From Methylobacterium sp. WSM2598 (GTDB taxonomy: Bacteria; Pseudomonadota; Alphaproteobacteria; Rhizobiales; Beijerinckiaceae): a DNA stretch of 42,949 bases. Below are positions 7,723 through 15,733 of this stretch, piece after piece (position 1 is the stretch's first letter; every line of letters begins with the position of its first letter). Location of the stretch: positions 1 through 42,949 of the forward strand of contig NZ_KB900612.1 of NCBI RefSeq assembly GCF_000379105.1. The letters are read 5' to 3'. The notes beneath the pieces are model-generated. The model saw only the letters and a program-made list of their open reading frames with translations, was not told the origin of the DNA and ran no database searches. The position numbers and the translations under genes are program-made.

Positions 7723-7823
7723 CGTTCCCTCCGTTCCGCCAACTCGTCCGGCAATCATCTTGTCCGCATTGCCATCGGCGCCCCGGGTTGCCGGACATTC
7801 CGGGGCTTTCCGGCAAACGCACG

Positions 7824-8108
7824 TTAGGCGGACAGGGCGGGCGCCTGGCCGGCGACCAGGGCGGCGCGCATCAGCTTCCGCAGGTTGGTCGGCGTGTTTA
7901 GCTCGGGGTCCGGCTCGCCAAAGTAGGCGCCGAGCGCGCGCTCGACGACGGCGTCGCTCGGCCAGCTCTCGCGTGCGAGCGCGTGAGCGCAGGCCCGACA
8001 CAGCGCCTCGGCCTCGGCCGCGGTAAGCGTGCCCTGGGGCTGCATCGTCCAGCCCGGCCCCTCGACGCGCCACCGGCGGCCGTTCGCGTCGCATACTGCT
8101 CGGATCAT
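7824..8108 (-). CDS. hypothetical small protein
   Basis: A 94-residue protein from ATG 8108, with GGAGGA upstream. It opens MIRAVCDANGRRWRVEGPGW and continues with LTAAEAEALCRACAHALARE and a helical C-terminus. A plausible genuine plasmid or phage gene lying 101 bases upstream of the 7722 gene on the same strand. No family recognised. Confidence 0.5.
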   Translation of the reverse strand: MIRAVCDANGRRWRVEGPGWTMQPQGTLTAAEAEALCRACAHALARESWPSDAVVERALGAYFGEPDPELNTPTNLRKLMRAALVAGQAPALSA

Positions 8109-8178
8109 GTGCGAGTCCTCCGGCCGAGGGTTTATCGGGCCGGCGCGGTCGACCGCTCGCCGCCCGCAGGCGGGCGGC

Positions 8179-8541
8179 GTGGTTTTTGTGGTTCTTCGTC
8201 ATACCGGGCTGATCGCGGGTAGGCTGCGCACGCCCGGGCCGATCGCCGATGCCACGGACAGCTATCGCGGGGAGAACGATCCGATCGGCGAGTTCATCGC
8301 CGCGTGCGTGCGCAAGGCGCCCGGGCAGTCGGTCACGGCGCGGTCGATGTACCTCGCCTTCGTGAACTGGTGCGACGCGAATTCCGTGCGCCCGTGGAAA
8401 GAAACGATGTTTGGCCGCGTCATGCCGCAGAAAGGCCTAAGACGCACCAAGGAAAGGGTGCGGCATTACCTAGATGTCGAATTGCACGACGTGCCGCCCC
8501 CCTCCTCGACCCGCAGCCCCCCGCCGGACGTCGAGGAGTGA
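8179..8541 (+). pseudogene. phage/plasmid primase, C-terminal fragment
   Basis: Residues after about 8280 read IGEFIAACVRKAPGQSVTARSMYLAFVNWCDANSVRPWKE.., then FGRVMPQKGLRRTKER. This is the C-terminal winged-helix domain of P4/D5-type phage primase-helicases (pattern: V-T-A-x-x-Y-x-A-F-x-x-W-C, later F-G-R). The primase and D5 helicase core that should precede it are missing; the upstream sequence in this frame overlaps genes on the other strand. So it is a truncated relic or a stand-alone DNA-binding domain started from a GTG near 8179. Confidence 0.6.
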
Positions 8542-8918
8542 GCGCCGCCTCGCGTGGGGGCTGGCCGCCGGCGATGGAAGGCTGTAACGTCCCGCCCCCT
8601 GAGGTGCCGCAGCGCCCGGGACCGCGGTGCGAAGGTTAGCGCGGGTTTGCGAGGCTTGAGCGAGGGATCGGCCCGCGAAAAACGTCAACAAAACCCGATG
8701 CTTAGGCAAAATGTGCGAGAGTTTCGAGGGTTTTCGCGCACGTGTATATGTGAGAGCTGTGCGGGCAGGACTGTTTCTTACATACACGCAACCTCTAAAC
8801 CCTCTCAACCTTCGTTGATAGAAGATAAGATGTTGAGAAATAAGGAAAAAAGTGGCGTCGAGGGTTGGGCGGCCTGTGTCGCTCGTCCTCGCAACCTTCG
8901 CGGGCTAGGGGAGTGACC
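8542..8918. other. gene-free region with CGAGGGTT/AACCTTCG repeats
   Basis: No gene is supported. Short related words recur: GAAGGTT near 8631, CGAGGGTT near 8724 and 8858, AACCCTCT near 8796, AACCTTCG near 8808 and 8893. An AT-rich stretch (8815-8852) sits among them. Next to a primase fragment, this resembles a degenerate origin or control region of a P4-like element. Confidence 0.35.
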
Positions 8919-9783
8919 ATGTCGGGACGTGTCGGCCGGGAGGACATCGACGTCGAGGCGCTGCTCGTGCGGGCCTACCGCGAGCGCCAGGTGCACCGCC
9001 TGCAGACCGCCGAGGGCTGCGATCGGGCGCTCTCGCGCCTGATCGGCCTCGGCACTCCGAGCACGGGTGGCGGATGGAACGTCGCCGAGCCGGTCGACAC
9101 CTCGGCCTATGCGGCGAACATGGCCGCCCGCTCCCGCGAGGCCTGGCGGCGGATCGAGGGCACGGCCGACGCGCTCCTCGACCTGCACGACCAGGTCCTC
9201 GGCCTGGCCGACTGGTTCGTCGAGCTGACCGGCGGCGCCGAGTTCCTGGTCTGGGATCGGGCGAGCGCCGCGGCCCTCGGGCACAGGATCGAGACCGCGG
9301 CCGAGGGCGACACGATCGTCGCCGTGCGCCGCCGGGGCGGCCGCGGCGCCGGCCGCGAGGACCTGGTCGAGGACGGCCCGCGCCGGCCCGTGAGCCGGAT
9401 CGTGACGACGGCGCTGGTGATCCGCCACGCGCAGGACGCGACCCGGCCGCACGTCGCCGACCTGGTCGAGGTCGGCCGCCGCCCGGTCTATCAGGGCGCG
9501 CGCAAGGAAGCGGTCGGCCACGCGCCCGTGTACGACGTCGCCCCCGAGCTGGTCGCCCGCGACCGGGCGATTTGGAGCGCCTGGCACGCCGCCCTCGGCC
9601 TGATCGCGCAGGGGCCTGCGCGACCTGCCCGGCTACGGCGTCACCGGCCCGCTGGCGCCCGCCGAGCCGTGGCGCCAGGCCGCGCCGGCCGTGCACCCGG
9701 CCCTCGTCGGCCTGGCGCCCGTGCTCGTCGACCCGCCGGAGGACCTGCGCCGGCGGCGCGCGCGGCGATCAAGCGGGGGCTAG
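8919..9783 (+). pseudogene. unknown prophage protein, broken by a frameshift
   Basis: ATG 8919 has a good AGGGGAG ribosome site. The first 230 residues look genuine (MSGRVGREDIDVEALLVRAYRER; a helical middle with LLDLHDQVLGLADWFVEL; strand-rich VIRHAQDATRPHVADLVEVG). At the GGGG run 9611-9614 the natural frame moves by one base: the continuing protein GLRDLPGYGVTGPLAPAEPWRQ lies in the other frame and ends at the TAG at 9781. One extra G would explain this. No family is recognised; the place just before tail and terminase genes suggests a phage accessory or regulatory protein. Confidence 0.55.
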
Positions 9784-9844
9784 GAATGGGGAAAAAGCTT
9801 GCATAGGTTCCGGACAGCCCAAAGGGTTTCGGTCGAGACACCAA

Positions 9845-9875
9845 CCCCGCGCTCCCCTCGGAGCGCGGGGTTTTT
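9845..9875 (+). terminator. rho-independent terminator
   Basis: A perfect 11-base stem, CCCCGCGCTCC (9845-9855) and GGAGCGCGGGG (9860-9870), with a 4-base loop, followed by TTTTT. A textbook intrinsic terminator after the 8919 gene. Confidence 0.85.
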
Positions 9876-9897
9876 CGTGGCGCGGAGCCGGTCGGAA

Positions 9898-10536
9898 ATG
9901 CGCATCATGGTGAGCCTCGACGGCGCGCTCGGGCGCTACGCCGCCGCGCTCGCCGCCGTCCCGGCCCGGGCGGCCCGCGCCATGGCCGACGGCCTGAACG
10001 AGGGCGGCGACGTGGAGCGCACCGCCGTGCGCCGCGCCCTGCGCGCGCAAACCGGCGTCAAGCGCTACGGCGCCGTGGTCGAGCGCACGAGCGCCCGGCG
10101 CGCCTCGCCCGGTCATCTCGAGTACGCGATCGACGGCAAGGGCAAGGGCATGCCGATCCGCGAGTTCCCCGTGCGGGCCGCGGTGCGCGCGCCGGTGACG
10201 GCGCAGCCGTGGGGCGTGTCCCATACCTTCGCCCGCTCGTTCAAAACGTCGGCCAAGGGGCTCCTGCGGGCGCGCCGCGGGGCGAGCCGCTTCCCGATCC
10301 GGGCGCTGTACGGCCCGGCGATCCCGAAAGAGATCGTGCGGGACCAGTCGGCCGCGGAATTCGAGGCGAACGCCGCCGGGAGGGTCGAGGGCGCGGTGCT
10401 CAAGCGCCTCGGCCGCCTCCTCCCCAGGGGCTTCCGCATTGGATGCCGCAAGGTTAAGCGGGTCCCTCCGGCCTCCGCAAAGGCCTGCGCGCGACAAGCA
10501 CCCGGGATTTTTCCAGTGAGGCCCTCGGAAAACTGA
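9898..10536 (+). CDS. phage minor tail protein Z-like
   Basis: From ATG 9898 a 212-residue basic protein. The pattern matches GPZ/HK97-gp10-type tail completion proteins: N-terminal helix (LGRYAAALAAVPARAARAMADGLNEGGDVERTAVRRALRAQTG), then strands around PIREFPVRAAVRAP and SHTFARSFKT, and the typical RFPIRALYGPAIPKEI block near residue 140. The last 40 residues (after RLLPRGF) are unlike the family and may be out-of-frame continuation. It lies in front of the two terminase subunits. Confidence 0.7.
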   Translation: MRIMVSLDGALGRYAAALAAVPARAARAMADGLNEGGDVERTAVRRALRAQTGVKRYGAVVERTSARRASPGHLEYAIDGKGKGMPIREFPVRAAVRAPVTAQPWGVSHTFARSFKTSAKGLLRARRGASRFPIRALYGPAIPKEIVRDQSAAEFEANAAGRVEGAVLKRLGRLLPRGFRIGCRKVKRVPPASAKACARQAPGIFPVRPSEN

Positions 10537-10552
10537 CCGAACAAGCCGAACA

Positions 10553-11155
10553 ATGGGAGAATTCGCCCCGAACCGCATCGATGCGGCCGGGCTTTGGCTG
10601 ACGATCACCGAACTTGCCGAAGCAAAAGGGATCGGAAAACCTGCGATTTCTGAGCGGGTGGCGCGCTATGAGGCGCAAGGCCTGCTCACAACTCGGCCCG
10701 GCAAGGGCAAAACCAAGCTGGTGAACCTTGCGGAATACGACAAGCTCACCGGCCAGGTCGCCGACCTCGCCCGGGAGCAGGGCGCGGCGACGCGCCGGGC
10801 GGCCGAGGAGGAGCCCGAGTCGAACGCCGCGGCCTACACCCGCGAGAACGCCCGCCGGGTCGCCTACCAGGCCGACCTCGCCCACCTCGAACTGCAGGAG
10901 CGCCTCGGCCAGCTCGTGCGGGTCGACAGCCTGCGGCCGGCAATCCAGCGGGCCGCGGCGTCGACCGCCAAGATCCTCGACGGCCTCGTGCAGGAGGCCG
11001 ACACCCTGCGCGCGGTCTGCGCCCGTGACGACGGGCGCGAGCTGGAGCGCACCCTCAAAACGATCGCGCACCGCATGCGCTCCGACATCGCGGCCGCGCT
11101 CGCGGCCGTGCGGCCGGGCGTGGCGGCGCCAGAGGACGGCGGCCCCGCCGGGTAG
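10553..11155 (+). CDS. terminase small subunit-like protein
   Basis: A 200-residue protein directly upstream of the large terminase. Residues 14-55 (LWLTITELAEAKGIGKPAISERVARYEAQGLLTTR) form a winged helix-turn-helix for cos/pac DNA recognition. The remainder is a long helical region (ADLAHLELQERLGQLVRV..LRPAIQRAAASTAKILDGL) of the type found in Nu1-like small terminases of alphaproteobacterial prophages. The large-subunit ATG follows the stop by 3 bases with a GGAG ribosome site formed across the stop. Confidence 0.75.
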   Translation: MGEFAPNRIDAAGLWLTITELAEAKGIGKPAISERVARYEAQGLLTTRPGKGKTKLVNLAEYDKLTGQVADLAREQGAATRRAAEEEPESNAAAYTRENARRVAYQADLAHLELQERLGQLVRVDSLRPAIQRAAASTAKILDGLVQEADTLRAVCARDDGRELERTLKTIAHRMRSDIAAALAAVRPGVAAPEDGGPAG

Positions 11156-11158
11156 GAG

Positions 11159-13246
11159 ATGACCGCGACCCTCTCGGCCGAGACCCTGTTCGCCGAGCTG
11201 TTCGCGCCCGCATTGCGCCCGCCGGAGCCGATGACGGTCGCCGAGTGGATGACCCGCAACGTCGTGCTGATCGACGGGCCCGCCGCCGGGCAAACCTGGT
11301 CGCCGGACGGCGCCCCGTACCTCGTGGACATCGCCAACTGCCTCTCGGAGGATCACCCGGCGACGAGCGTCACCATCCGGAAATCGCAGCAAAGCGGGGC
11401 CTCGATCCTCGGCCTCGCCTGGTGCCTCTACATCGCGGCGCGGGACCCGAACAATATCCTGTACGCCGTCCCGGGGATCGACAGTCTCAAGCAGGTCGCC
11501 GGCCAGAAACTTGAGCCCCTGATCAGGGCTTGGCAGCGGCACGCCGGCGTGTCGGTGATCGACCCGCAGACCTCGCGCTCGGGCTCCGGCTCGACGACGT
11601 TCGTCAAGCGCTTCGGCGATTACGCCATGGTCCTCGGGAACGCGAATTCCGCGATGGACCTGTCATCGAAGACGATCAAATATGGCGTGCAAGATGAGCT
11701 GTCGAAATGGCAGACCTTACAGGACGGCCAGAACCCCGAGAACCTGTTTCTCGGGCGCTTCACGGCCTTTCGGCGCCGGAAGACGTACAAAATCCTGAAA
11801 ATCTCGACGCCGGAGATCGACACCGGCGACGAGACAGGGGCGACCGAAGGCCATTGCCGGATCGACCGCGAGTTTCTCGCCTCCGATCAGCGGTATTGGA
11901 ATATCGCCTGTCCCGAATGCCAGCGCTTGTTTGTCCACGACTTCGCGCGGTTCCGGATCGACCGTGAGCACCCGCACCGCTCGCGCTACGCATGCAACCA
12001 TTGCGGCCACCTGATCTCGGAGGCCGAGCGGGTTCCGGCGGTGCGGGCCGGAACGTGGATCCCGGCGCTCGACGCGCCCGGGCGCCAGCCCGGGTTTCAC
12101 ATCGACGGCTTTATCAGCCTCATGATGTCGTATGAGGCGATCGCCGAGGACACGATCAGCGCCGAGCGCGGCAACGAGCGCGACCGCAAGGACTTCACGA
12201 ACCTGGTTCTCGGGCGCGCCTATCGGTTCCGCGGCGACGCGCCCGATCACCGCCGCCTCATGGAACGGCGCGAGGCGGGCCTGCGGCGCTACCACGTCCC
12301 GGCGCGCGGGCTCCTGCTCTGCTCGGCCGCCGACGTGCAGATGCGCGGCATCTGGTACGAGGTCGCCGCGTTCGCGCCGAACGGCGAGAGCTGGCTGATC
12401 GACTGCGGCTATCTCGAGGGCGACACCGAGCACCCGCGCAACCCCGTTTTCCGCGCCCTGCGCGCGGCGACGATCGACCGGGCGTTTCCGGACGCGTTCG
12501 GCGGCACCCGCCGGGTCGACGCGCTGGCGATCGACTCGGGCTATCGCGCGCACGCGGTCTACGCGTGGGTGGGCGCCGCGCAGGGGATCAACCCGCTGAC
12601 CGGGCGCGACCTGGTGCTCGCGGTCAAGGGCGTGGACGGGTGGGACCCGCCGCCGATCGGCACGCCGTCGCCGGTCGACATCGACCTCGACGGCCGCAAG
12701 CAGCGCCAGGGCGCGAAAATCTGGCCGGTCGGCACCTGGTCGCTCAAGTCGAGCTTCTACACGAACCTGCACAAGCTCGGCATTCGCTCCGGCGAACCGG
12801 CCGACCCGCCCCTGCTCAGCCGATCCGGCAGTGACACCGTCGAGGTCGGGGCCCTGGTGGACGCGGAACTCGCCGCCCATGCGGATAGCGCCCCTGGGCG
12901 CATCACCATCTCGGGTCCGAAGATGCAGCTCTCCTCCCAGCAGATGCAGACCTTCGCGCTCGCCTTGCACGAGCTGACCACCAACGCGGTGAAGTACGGC
13001 GCGTTGAAGGGCGAGGTGGGCCGGCTCTCCGTCACCTGGGAGCGGCTCTGGACCGAGAACGGAGGCCAGCGCTTAGCACTCTGCTGGGTCGAGAGCGGGG
13101 TAGACGTCCAACTGGAGCAGGTGAGCCGGCGCGGCTACGGGCGCGAACTGATCGAGCAGGCGCTCGCCTACGCCCTGCAAGCCCGGACCGAGTACGCGCT
13201 GGGTGATGACGGGGTTCACTGCCGGATCGAGCTACCGCTCGCCTAA
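11159..13246 (+). CDS. chimera: phage terminase large subunit (GpA) joined to HWE kinase ATPase domain
   Basis: Residues 1-550 are a GpA-type large terminase: an adenine/Walker A-like region (RKSQQSGASILGLAW, about residue 75), YGVQDELSKW as Walker B (about residue 180), two CxxC pairs (CPECQRL, CNHCGHL, about residues 250-285) and the nuclease strand ALAIDSGYRAHAV (about residue 458). At about base 12811, just after GEPADPP, the protein changes to LLSRSGSDTVEVGALVDAEL.., the end of a HWE/HisKA_2 kinase with N-box LALHELTTNAVKYGAL and G-box RRGYGRELIEQAL. The terminase lacks its last part and the kinase lacks sensor and phospho-accepting histidine. The fusion is in frame with no stop. A recombination deletion is the simplest source. 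Confidence 0.8.
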   Translation: MTATLSAETLFAELFAPALRPPEPMTVAEWMTRNVVLIDGPAAGQTWSPDGAPYLVDIANCLSEDHPATSVTIRKSQQSGASILGLAWCLYIAARDPNNILYAVPGIDSLKQVAGQKLEPLIRAWQRHAGVSVIDPQTSRSGSGSTTFVKRFGDYAMVLGNANSAMDLSSKTIKYGVQDELSKWQTLQDGQNPENLFLGRFTAFRRRKTYKILKISTPEIDTGDETGATEGHCRIDREFLASDQRYWNIACPECQRLFVHDFARFRIDREHPHRSRYACNHCGHLISEAERVPAVRAGTWIPALDAPGRQPGFHIDGFISLMMSYEAIAEDTISAERGNERDRKDFTNLVLGRAYRFRGDAPDHRRLMERREAGLRRYHVPARGLLLCSAADVQMRGIWYEVAAFAPNGESWLIDCGYLEGDTEHPRNPVFRALRAATIDRAFPDAFGGTRRVDALAIDSGYRAHAVYAWVGAAQGINPLTGRDLVLAVKGVDGWDPPPIGTPSPVDIDLDGRKQRQGAKIWPVGTWSLKSSFYTNLHKLGIRSGEPADPPLLSRSGSDTVEVGALVDAELAAHADSAPGRITISGPKMQLSSQQMQTFALALHELTTNAVKYGALKGEVGRLSVTWERLWTENGGQRLALCWVESGVDVQLEQVSRRGYGRELIEQALAYALQARTEYALGDDGVHCRIELPLA

Positions 13247-13314
13247 CCCACAGCAATGTGCGTCTGGGTCGGAGCCCGTAAGGCAGGGGGCCTGTCGCGC
13301 GGTTCAGAACCCTC

Positions 13315-13689
13315 ATGGCCCATCCGTCACCTTCGCTGATCGGCCGTCGCGTCCTCGTGGTCGAGGACGAATACCTCATCGCCATGGACATGGCGCACAG
13401 CCTCCAGCAAGCAGGTGCCGAGGTGGTGGGTCCGGTCCCTGACGTTGAGCAGGCGCTGGCCCTCATCGAGGCGGCTCCGCTGGACGCGGCGGTGCTGGAC
13501 GTGAACCTCAGGAACGAGGCGGTCTACGTGGTTGCGGACCGGCTGCGTGAGCGTGGGGCGCCGTACCTGTTTGCCACGGGCGAGGTGCAGATCGCGGACC
13601 GCTCGGACTACCGATCTCGCCCGAAGCTGGAGAAGCCGATCCTCGGCACTGAGCTGGTGCGAGCGGTCGGCAAACTCCTGCCCGGCTGA
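13315..13689 (+). CDS. single-domain response regulator
   Basis: A 124-residue receiver domain. The acidic pair is in VVEDEYLIAMD (about residues 15-18), the phospho-acceptor aspartate in AAVLDVNLRNE (about residue 61), the switch threonine in YLFATGE (about residue 88) and the conserved lysine in LEKPI (about residue 105). There is no output domain, as in CheY-like partners of HWE kinases. It sits 68 bases after the kinase part of the chimera, so it is probably the original partner of that kinase. Confidence 0.85.
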   Translation: MAHPSPSLIGRRVLVVEDEYLIAMDMAHSLQQAGAEVVGPVPDVEQALALIEAAPLDAAVLDVNLRNEAVYVVADRLRERGAPYLFATGEVQIADRSDYRSRPKLEKPILGTELVRAVGKLLPG

Positions 13690-13801
13690 CCGCGCAGCGC
13701 TCTCCACAACGTCCCAATAGGGAAGGTCTCCTGTGGGCGGAGAAGCAGCCCATTGCATTAGCTTGGGTGCATATCTTCTCGCCACCCAAAGGTGACATTC
13801 T

Positions 13802-13946
13802 TGTCCCCTCGTCGCGAGCTTCGGCCCAATGCGAACTATTCACAAGGGGACATCTCTGCCCTGGAATGTCCCCTTAATGTCCCCCGGATGTCCCCTCCAC
13901 GTCCCAAAGAAACTGAATGCGAACACAATTTGAAGAACTTGTCCCC
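13802..13946. repeat. TGTCCCC repeat cluster
   Basis: TGTCCCC starts at 13802, 13867, 13878, 13889 and 13940, with one inverted GGGGACA at 13846. The middle three are spaced exactly 11 bases apart, one helical turn, in the context AATGTCCCC. GGGGACA is also the core of the initiator iterons at 19.8-20.1 kb. The ORF across this stretch (13792-14082) does not look like protein. Confidence 0.5.
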
Positions 13947-14115
13947 TTGCATAGAGGCGTCTGCCTTTAGGATCTTAGACACGGAACGCACCAAAATACT
14001 GGAAGAGGGTGGGCAAATATATTTCCGCGTGCCTGGCTGGCTTTTCTCACGTGCGCTTCGCGACAGCGCCCTTGTGTCATGATCATTGCGCCCACTCGTG
14101 CCCGCTGCCGAGCGA

Positions 14116-14358
14116 CTAGTTCGATAACCGCGCGAGGATCTCGGCCCTGATCGCCGCGCACTGCCGGTGGCTCATCAGCGGCAGGACGTCGTTTCGCTCA
14201 TCGAGCGCGAAGCGGAGTTCGATCTCGGGACCGAGGTCGGGAACGGAGCGCTCATCGTCGCCGTGCAGCTCCGAGCCTGCCGAGAGCACCCGGAAGCACA
14301 CCGGCAGTTCGGCCTCTCCAGTCGGGTCGCGGGGATCGGTGATGATCATGCGTGCCAC
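14116..14358 (-). CDS. hypothetical small protein
   Basis: An 80-residue protein from GTG 14358, supported by GAGGGG six bases upstream (ATG 14349 is the alternative). It reads MARMIITDPRDPTGEAELPVCF, then PEIELRFALDERNDVLPL and a C-terminal helix AAIRAEILARLSN. A compact alpha/beta protein of unknown role, ten bases downstream of the next minus-strand gene. Confidence 0.5.
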   Translation of the reverse strand: MARMIITDPRDPTGEAELPVCFRVLSAGSELHGDDERSVPDLGPEIELRFALDERNDVLPLMSHRQCAAIRAEILARLSN

Positions 14359-14368
14359 CAGCGGCCCC

Positions 14369-14716
14369 TCAGTGCGCTTTGGCGAGGCGAGCAGCCTTCG
14401 CGACCTGCCAGACGCCCTTCAGAGCGGCGGAGAGGCAGACGTTCCACGCCTCGCCCGTGCAGGCCCGGCGCGAGCGGGCAGCGGTGACTGCGGCGGCCAT
14501 GATGGCGCGGCGATCGTACCGGCCGGCGACGACGAGAGGAGCCTTCGCGGCTTCCTGGCGGGCGCGATCAGCAGCGAGCTTGGCGAAGGTGGCGGCCCGG
14601 ACGAGGGCGGCGCGCTCACCCGGGCGGTACTGGCCGCGCCCGCGCTCGATGTCCTGCATGGCGGCGGACCAGGAGAGGTGGCGCTGAGCGGACATTGCTG
14701 ATGTTTCCGGTTTCAT
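14369..14716 (-). CDS. hypothetical small protein
   Basis: Up to 115 residues from ATG 14716 (ATG 14695 also possible). It contains RHLSWSAAMQDIERGRGQYRPGERAALVRAATFAKLAAD and a second helical stretch ending KGVWQVAKAARLAKAH. Lysine- and arginine-rich and helical; no family recognised. It is divergent from the XRE regulator and shares a control region with it. Confidence 0.5.
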   Translation of the reverse strand: MKPETSAMSAQRHLSWSAAMQDIERGRGQYRPGERAALVRAATFAKLAADRARQEAAKAPLVVAGRYDRRAIMAAAVTAARSRRACTGEAWNVCLSAALKGVWQVAKAARLAKAH

Positions 14717-14764
14717 GCATACTTATGGACAGAATCGGAGGCGCGTCAACACGTTTTCGGAAAC
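14703..14764. promoter_or_regulatory. divergent control region of the XRE gene
   Basis: GTTTCCG (14703-14709) and CGGAAAC (14758-14764) are inverted copies lying across the divergent starts; AACTT and AAGTT are mirrored just downstream. They suit operators for the adjacent XRE repressor. Confidence 0.35.
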
Positions 14765-14787
14765 TTGCTCACGAAAGTTGAAGCTTC

Positions 14788-15033
14788 ATGCTAACACGGG
14801 CGCAATGCCGCGCGGCGCGAGCCGGTCTGGAATGGTCGCGCGAGGAGCTTGCGACCCGAGCTGGCCTCTCTGACCGAACCATCACTGATTTCGAGAGAGG
14901 CGCCCGGGAGCCTCACGACAACAACAAGCGAGCGATACGCGCCGCCTTCGAAGCTGCAGGGGTCCGCCTCACGGACGATGGCTGCGTCTGCCTTCCGCCC
15001 GATCCTGTGCCTGGGAGCGCTCTTAGCTCTTGA
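14788..15033 (+). CDS. XRE-family helix-turn-helix regulator
   Basis: An 81-residue protein with the Cro/C1-type motif: RAARAGLEWSREELATRAGLSDRTITDFERGAREPHDNNKRAIRAAFEAAGV spans residues 8-60, with the recognition helix at SDRTITDFERG. The ending AGVRLTDDGCVCLPP is usual for small alphaproteobacterial XRE proteins, which put a beta hairpin after the HTH. Divergent from the 14716 gene. Likely autoregulated. Confidence 0.8.
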   Translation: MLTRAQCRAARAGLEWSREELATRAGLSDRTITDFERGAREPHDNNKRAIRAAFEAAGVRLTDDGCVCLPPDPVPGSALSS

Positions 15034-15107
15034 GACGCTCTTTGGGTCCGGGAGGAGCACCGGCACCGGACCTCTGACCCTTGGAAGCAAAGCGAGGAGA
15101 CTGCACC

Positions 15108-15344
15108 ATACGCCAGCTCGGCACCGTCACTCTCCATGTCGAGCCTGCCACCACCACGATGCCGGCCCGCGTGTCCGTTGCCGTCGCAAGTACTTCAGGA
15201 CCGGGCGGAGAGGCCGCCTACCTCACGGCCGAGTTCCTGACGCTCGACGAGCTTGAGGGGCAGAGCAACGGGCTGCAGGATGAGCTTGATGTCCTGCGGG
15301 CCGAGGCCCGCCGGGTCTTCGCGGAGCAGAGCGGCCACGCGTGA
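15108..15344 (+). CDS. hypothetical protein with a possible ATA start
   Basis: The frame is open from TTG 15081, but the ribosome site GAGGAGA (15094-15100) stands 7 bases before an ATA at 15108, where the protein would read xRQLGTVTLHVEPATTTMPARVSV. This suggests either rare ATA initiation or a mutated ATG. The product has about 78 residues: a strand-rich N-half and a helical C-half (LTLDELEGQSNGLQDELDVLRAEARRVF). No function known. Confidence 0.4.
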   Translation: MRQLGTVTLHVEPATTTMPARVSVAVASTSGPGGEAAYLTAEFLTLDELEGQSNGLQDELDVLRAEARRVFAEQSGHA

Positions 15345-15379
15345 GAAGTGATGACCATGAAGGCAAAGGGCCACCTGAA

Positions 15380-15553
15380 ATGAAGCGGTGCCATCTTCTC
15401 GCTACGGCTGCTGCGATCGTTCTGATCCCGGTGGCGCACTCCACCCCAGCTTTCGCACAATCCTGCGAAGAGGCTTGTTACCAACGCAACATTCTGTTCA
15501 AAGAGGGCGGCTACTGCTTCAAGACACCGAGAGCGAGCAGCCAGCGAGGCTGA
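15380..15553 (+). CDS. secreted small protein with truncated YARHG-like domain
   Basis: From ATG 15380 a 57-residue product. Residues 1-26 (MKRCHLLATAAAIVLIPVAHS..AFA) are a signal peptide, with cleavage predicted after AFA. The mature part, SCEEACYQRNILFKEGGYCFKTPRA, resembles the start of the YARHG domain (W-x-x-RN-x-I-x-x-x-x-GYCFKT). Family members usually carry a few more conserved residues, so the gene is probably shortened by frameshift. Located in the periplasm or envelope if expressed. Confidence 0.55.
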   Translation: MKRCHLLATAAAIVLIPVAHSTPAFAQSCEEACYQRNILFKEGGYCFKTPRASSQRG

Positions 15554-15592
15554 AGTGCGTGAGCACGCTGACGGCACTCAGGGTGAGCACTG

Positions 15593-15733
15593 ATGCCGGA
15601 GAACGACGACGCAAGAGAGATACTGCGGGAGCCCATCCTGTTCCTGCACGCCACGTTGGCCGTCTCCACTCTACCTGAGCCGGCGCTTCTTTGCCCGGCT
15701 GGAGGAGTGGGCTGGACTACCCGGGGCGCGTGA
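15593..15733 (+). CDS. doubtful 46-residue ORF
   Basis: Starts ATG 15593 (MPENDDAREILREPILFLHA). Short, with no clear ribosome site, and ending inside the antisense of the next gene. Listed only because nothing else occupies 15554-15716. Confidence 0.2.
   Translation: MPENDDAREILREPILFLHATLAVSTLPEPALLCPAGGVGWTTRGA

Noticed and set aside
10454..11542. 362-residue minus-strand ORF
   Set aside because: Antisense of both terminase subunits; no recognisable domain.
11717..12970. 417-residue minus-strand ORF
   Set aside because: Antisense of the terminase with Walker and CxxC motifs in the other strand.
13792..14082. 96-residue ORF across the TGTCCCC repeats
   Set aside because: Its codons are mostly the DNA repeats themselves; no ribosome site and no protein-like pattern.
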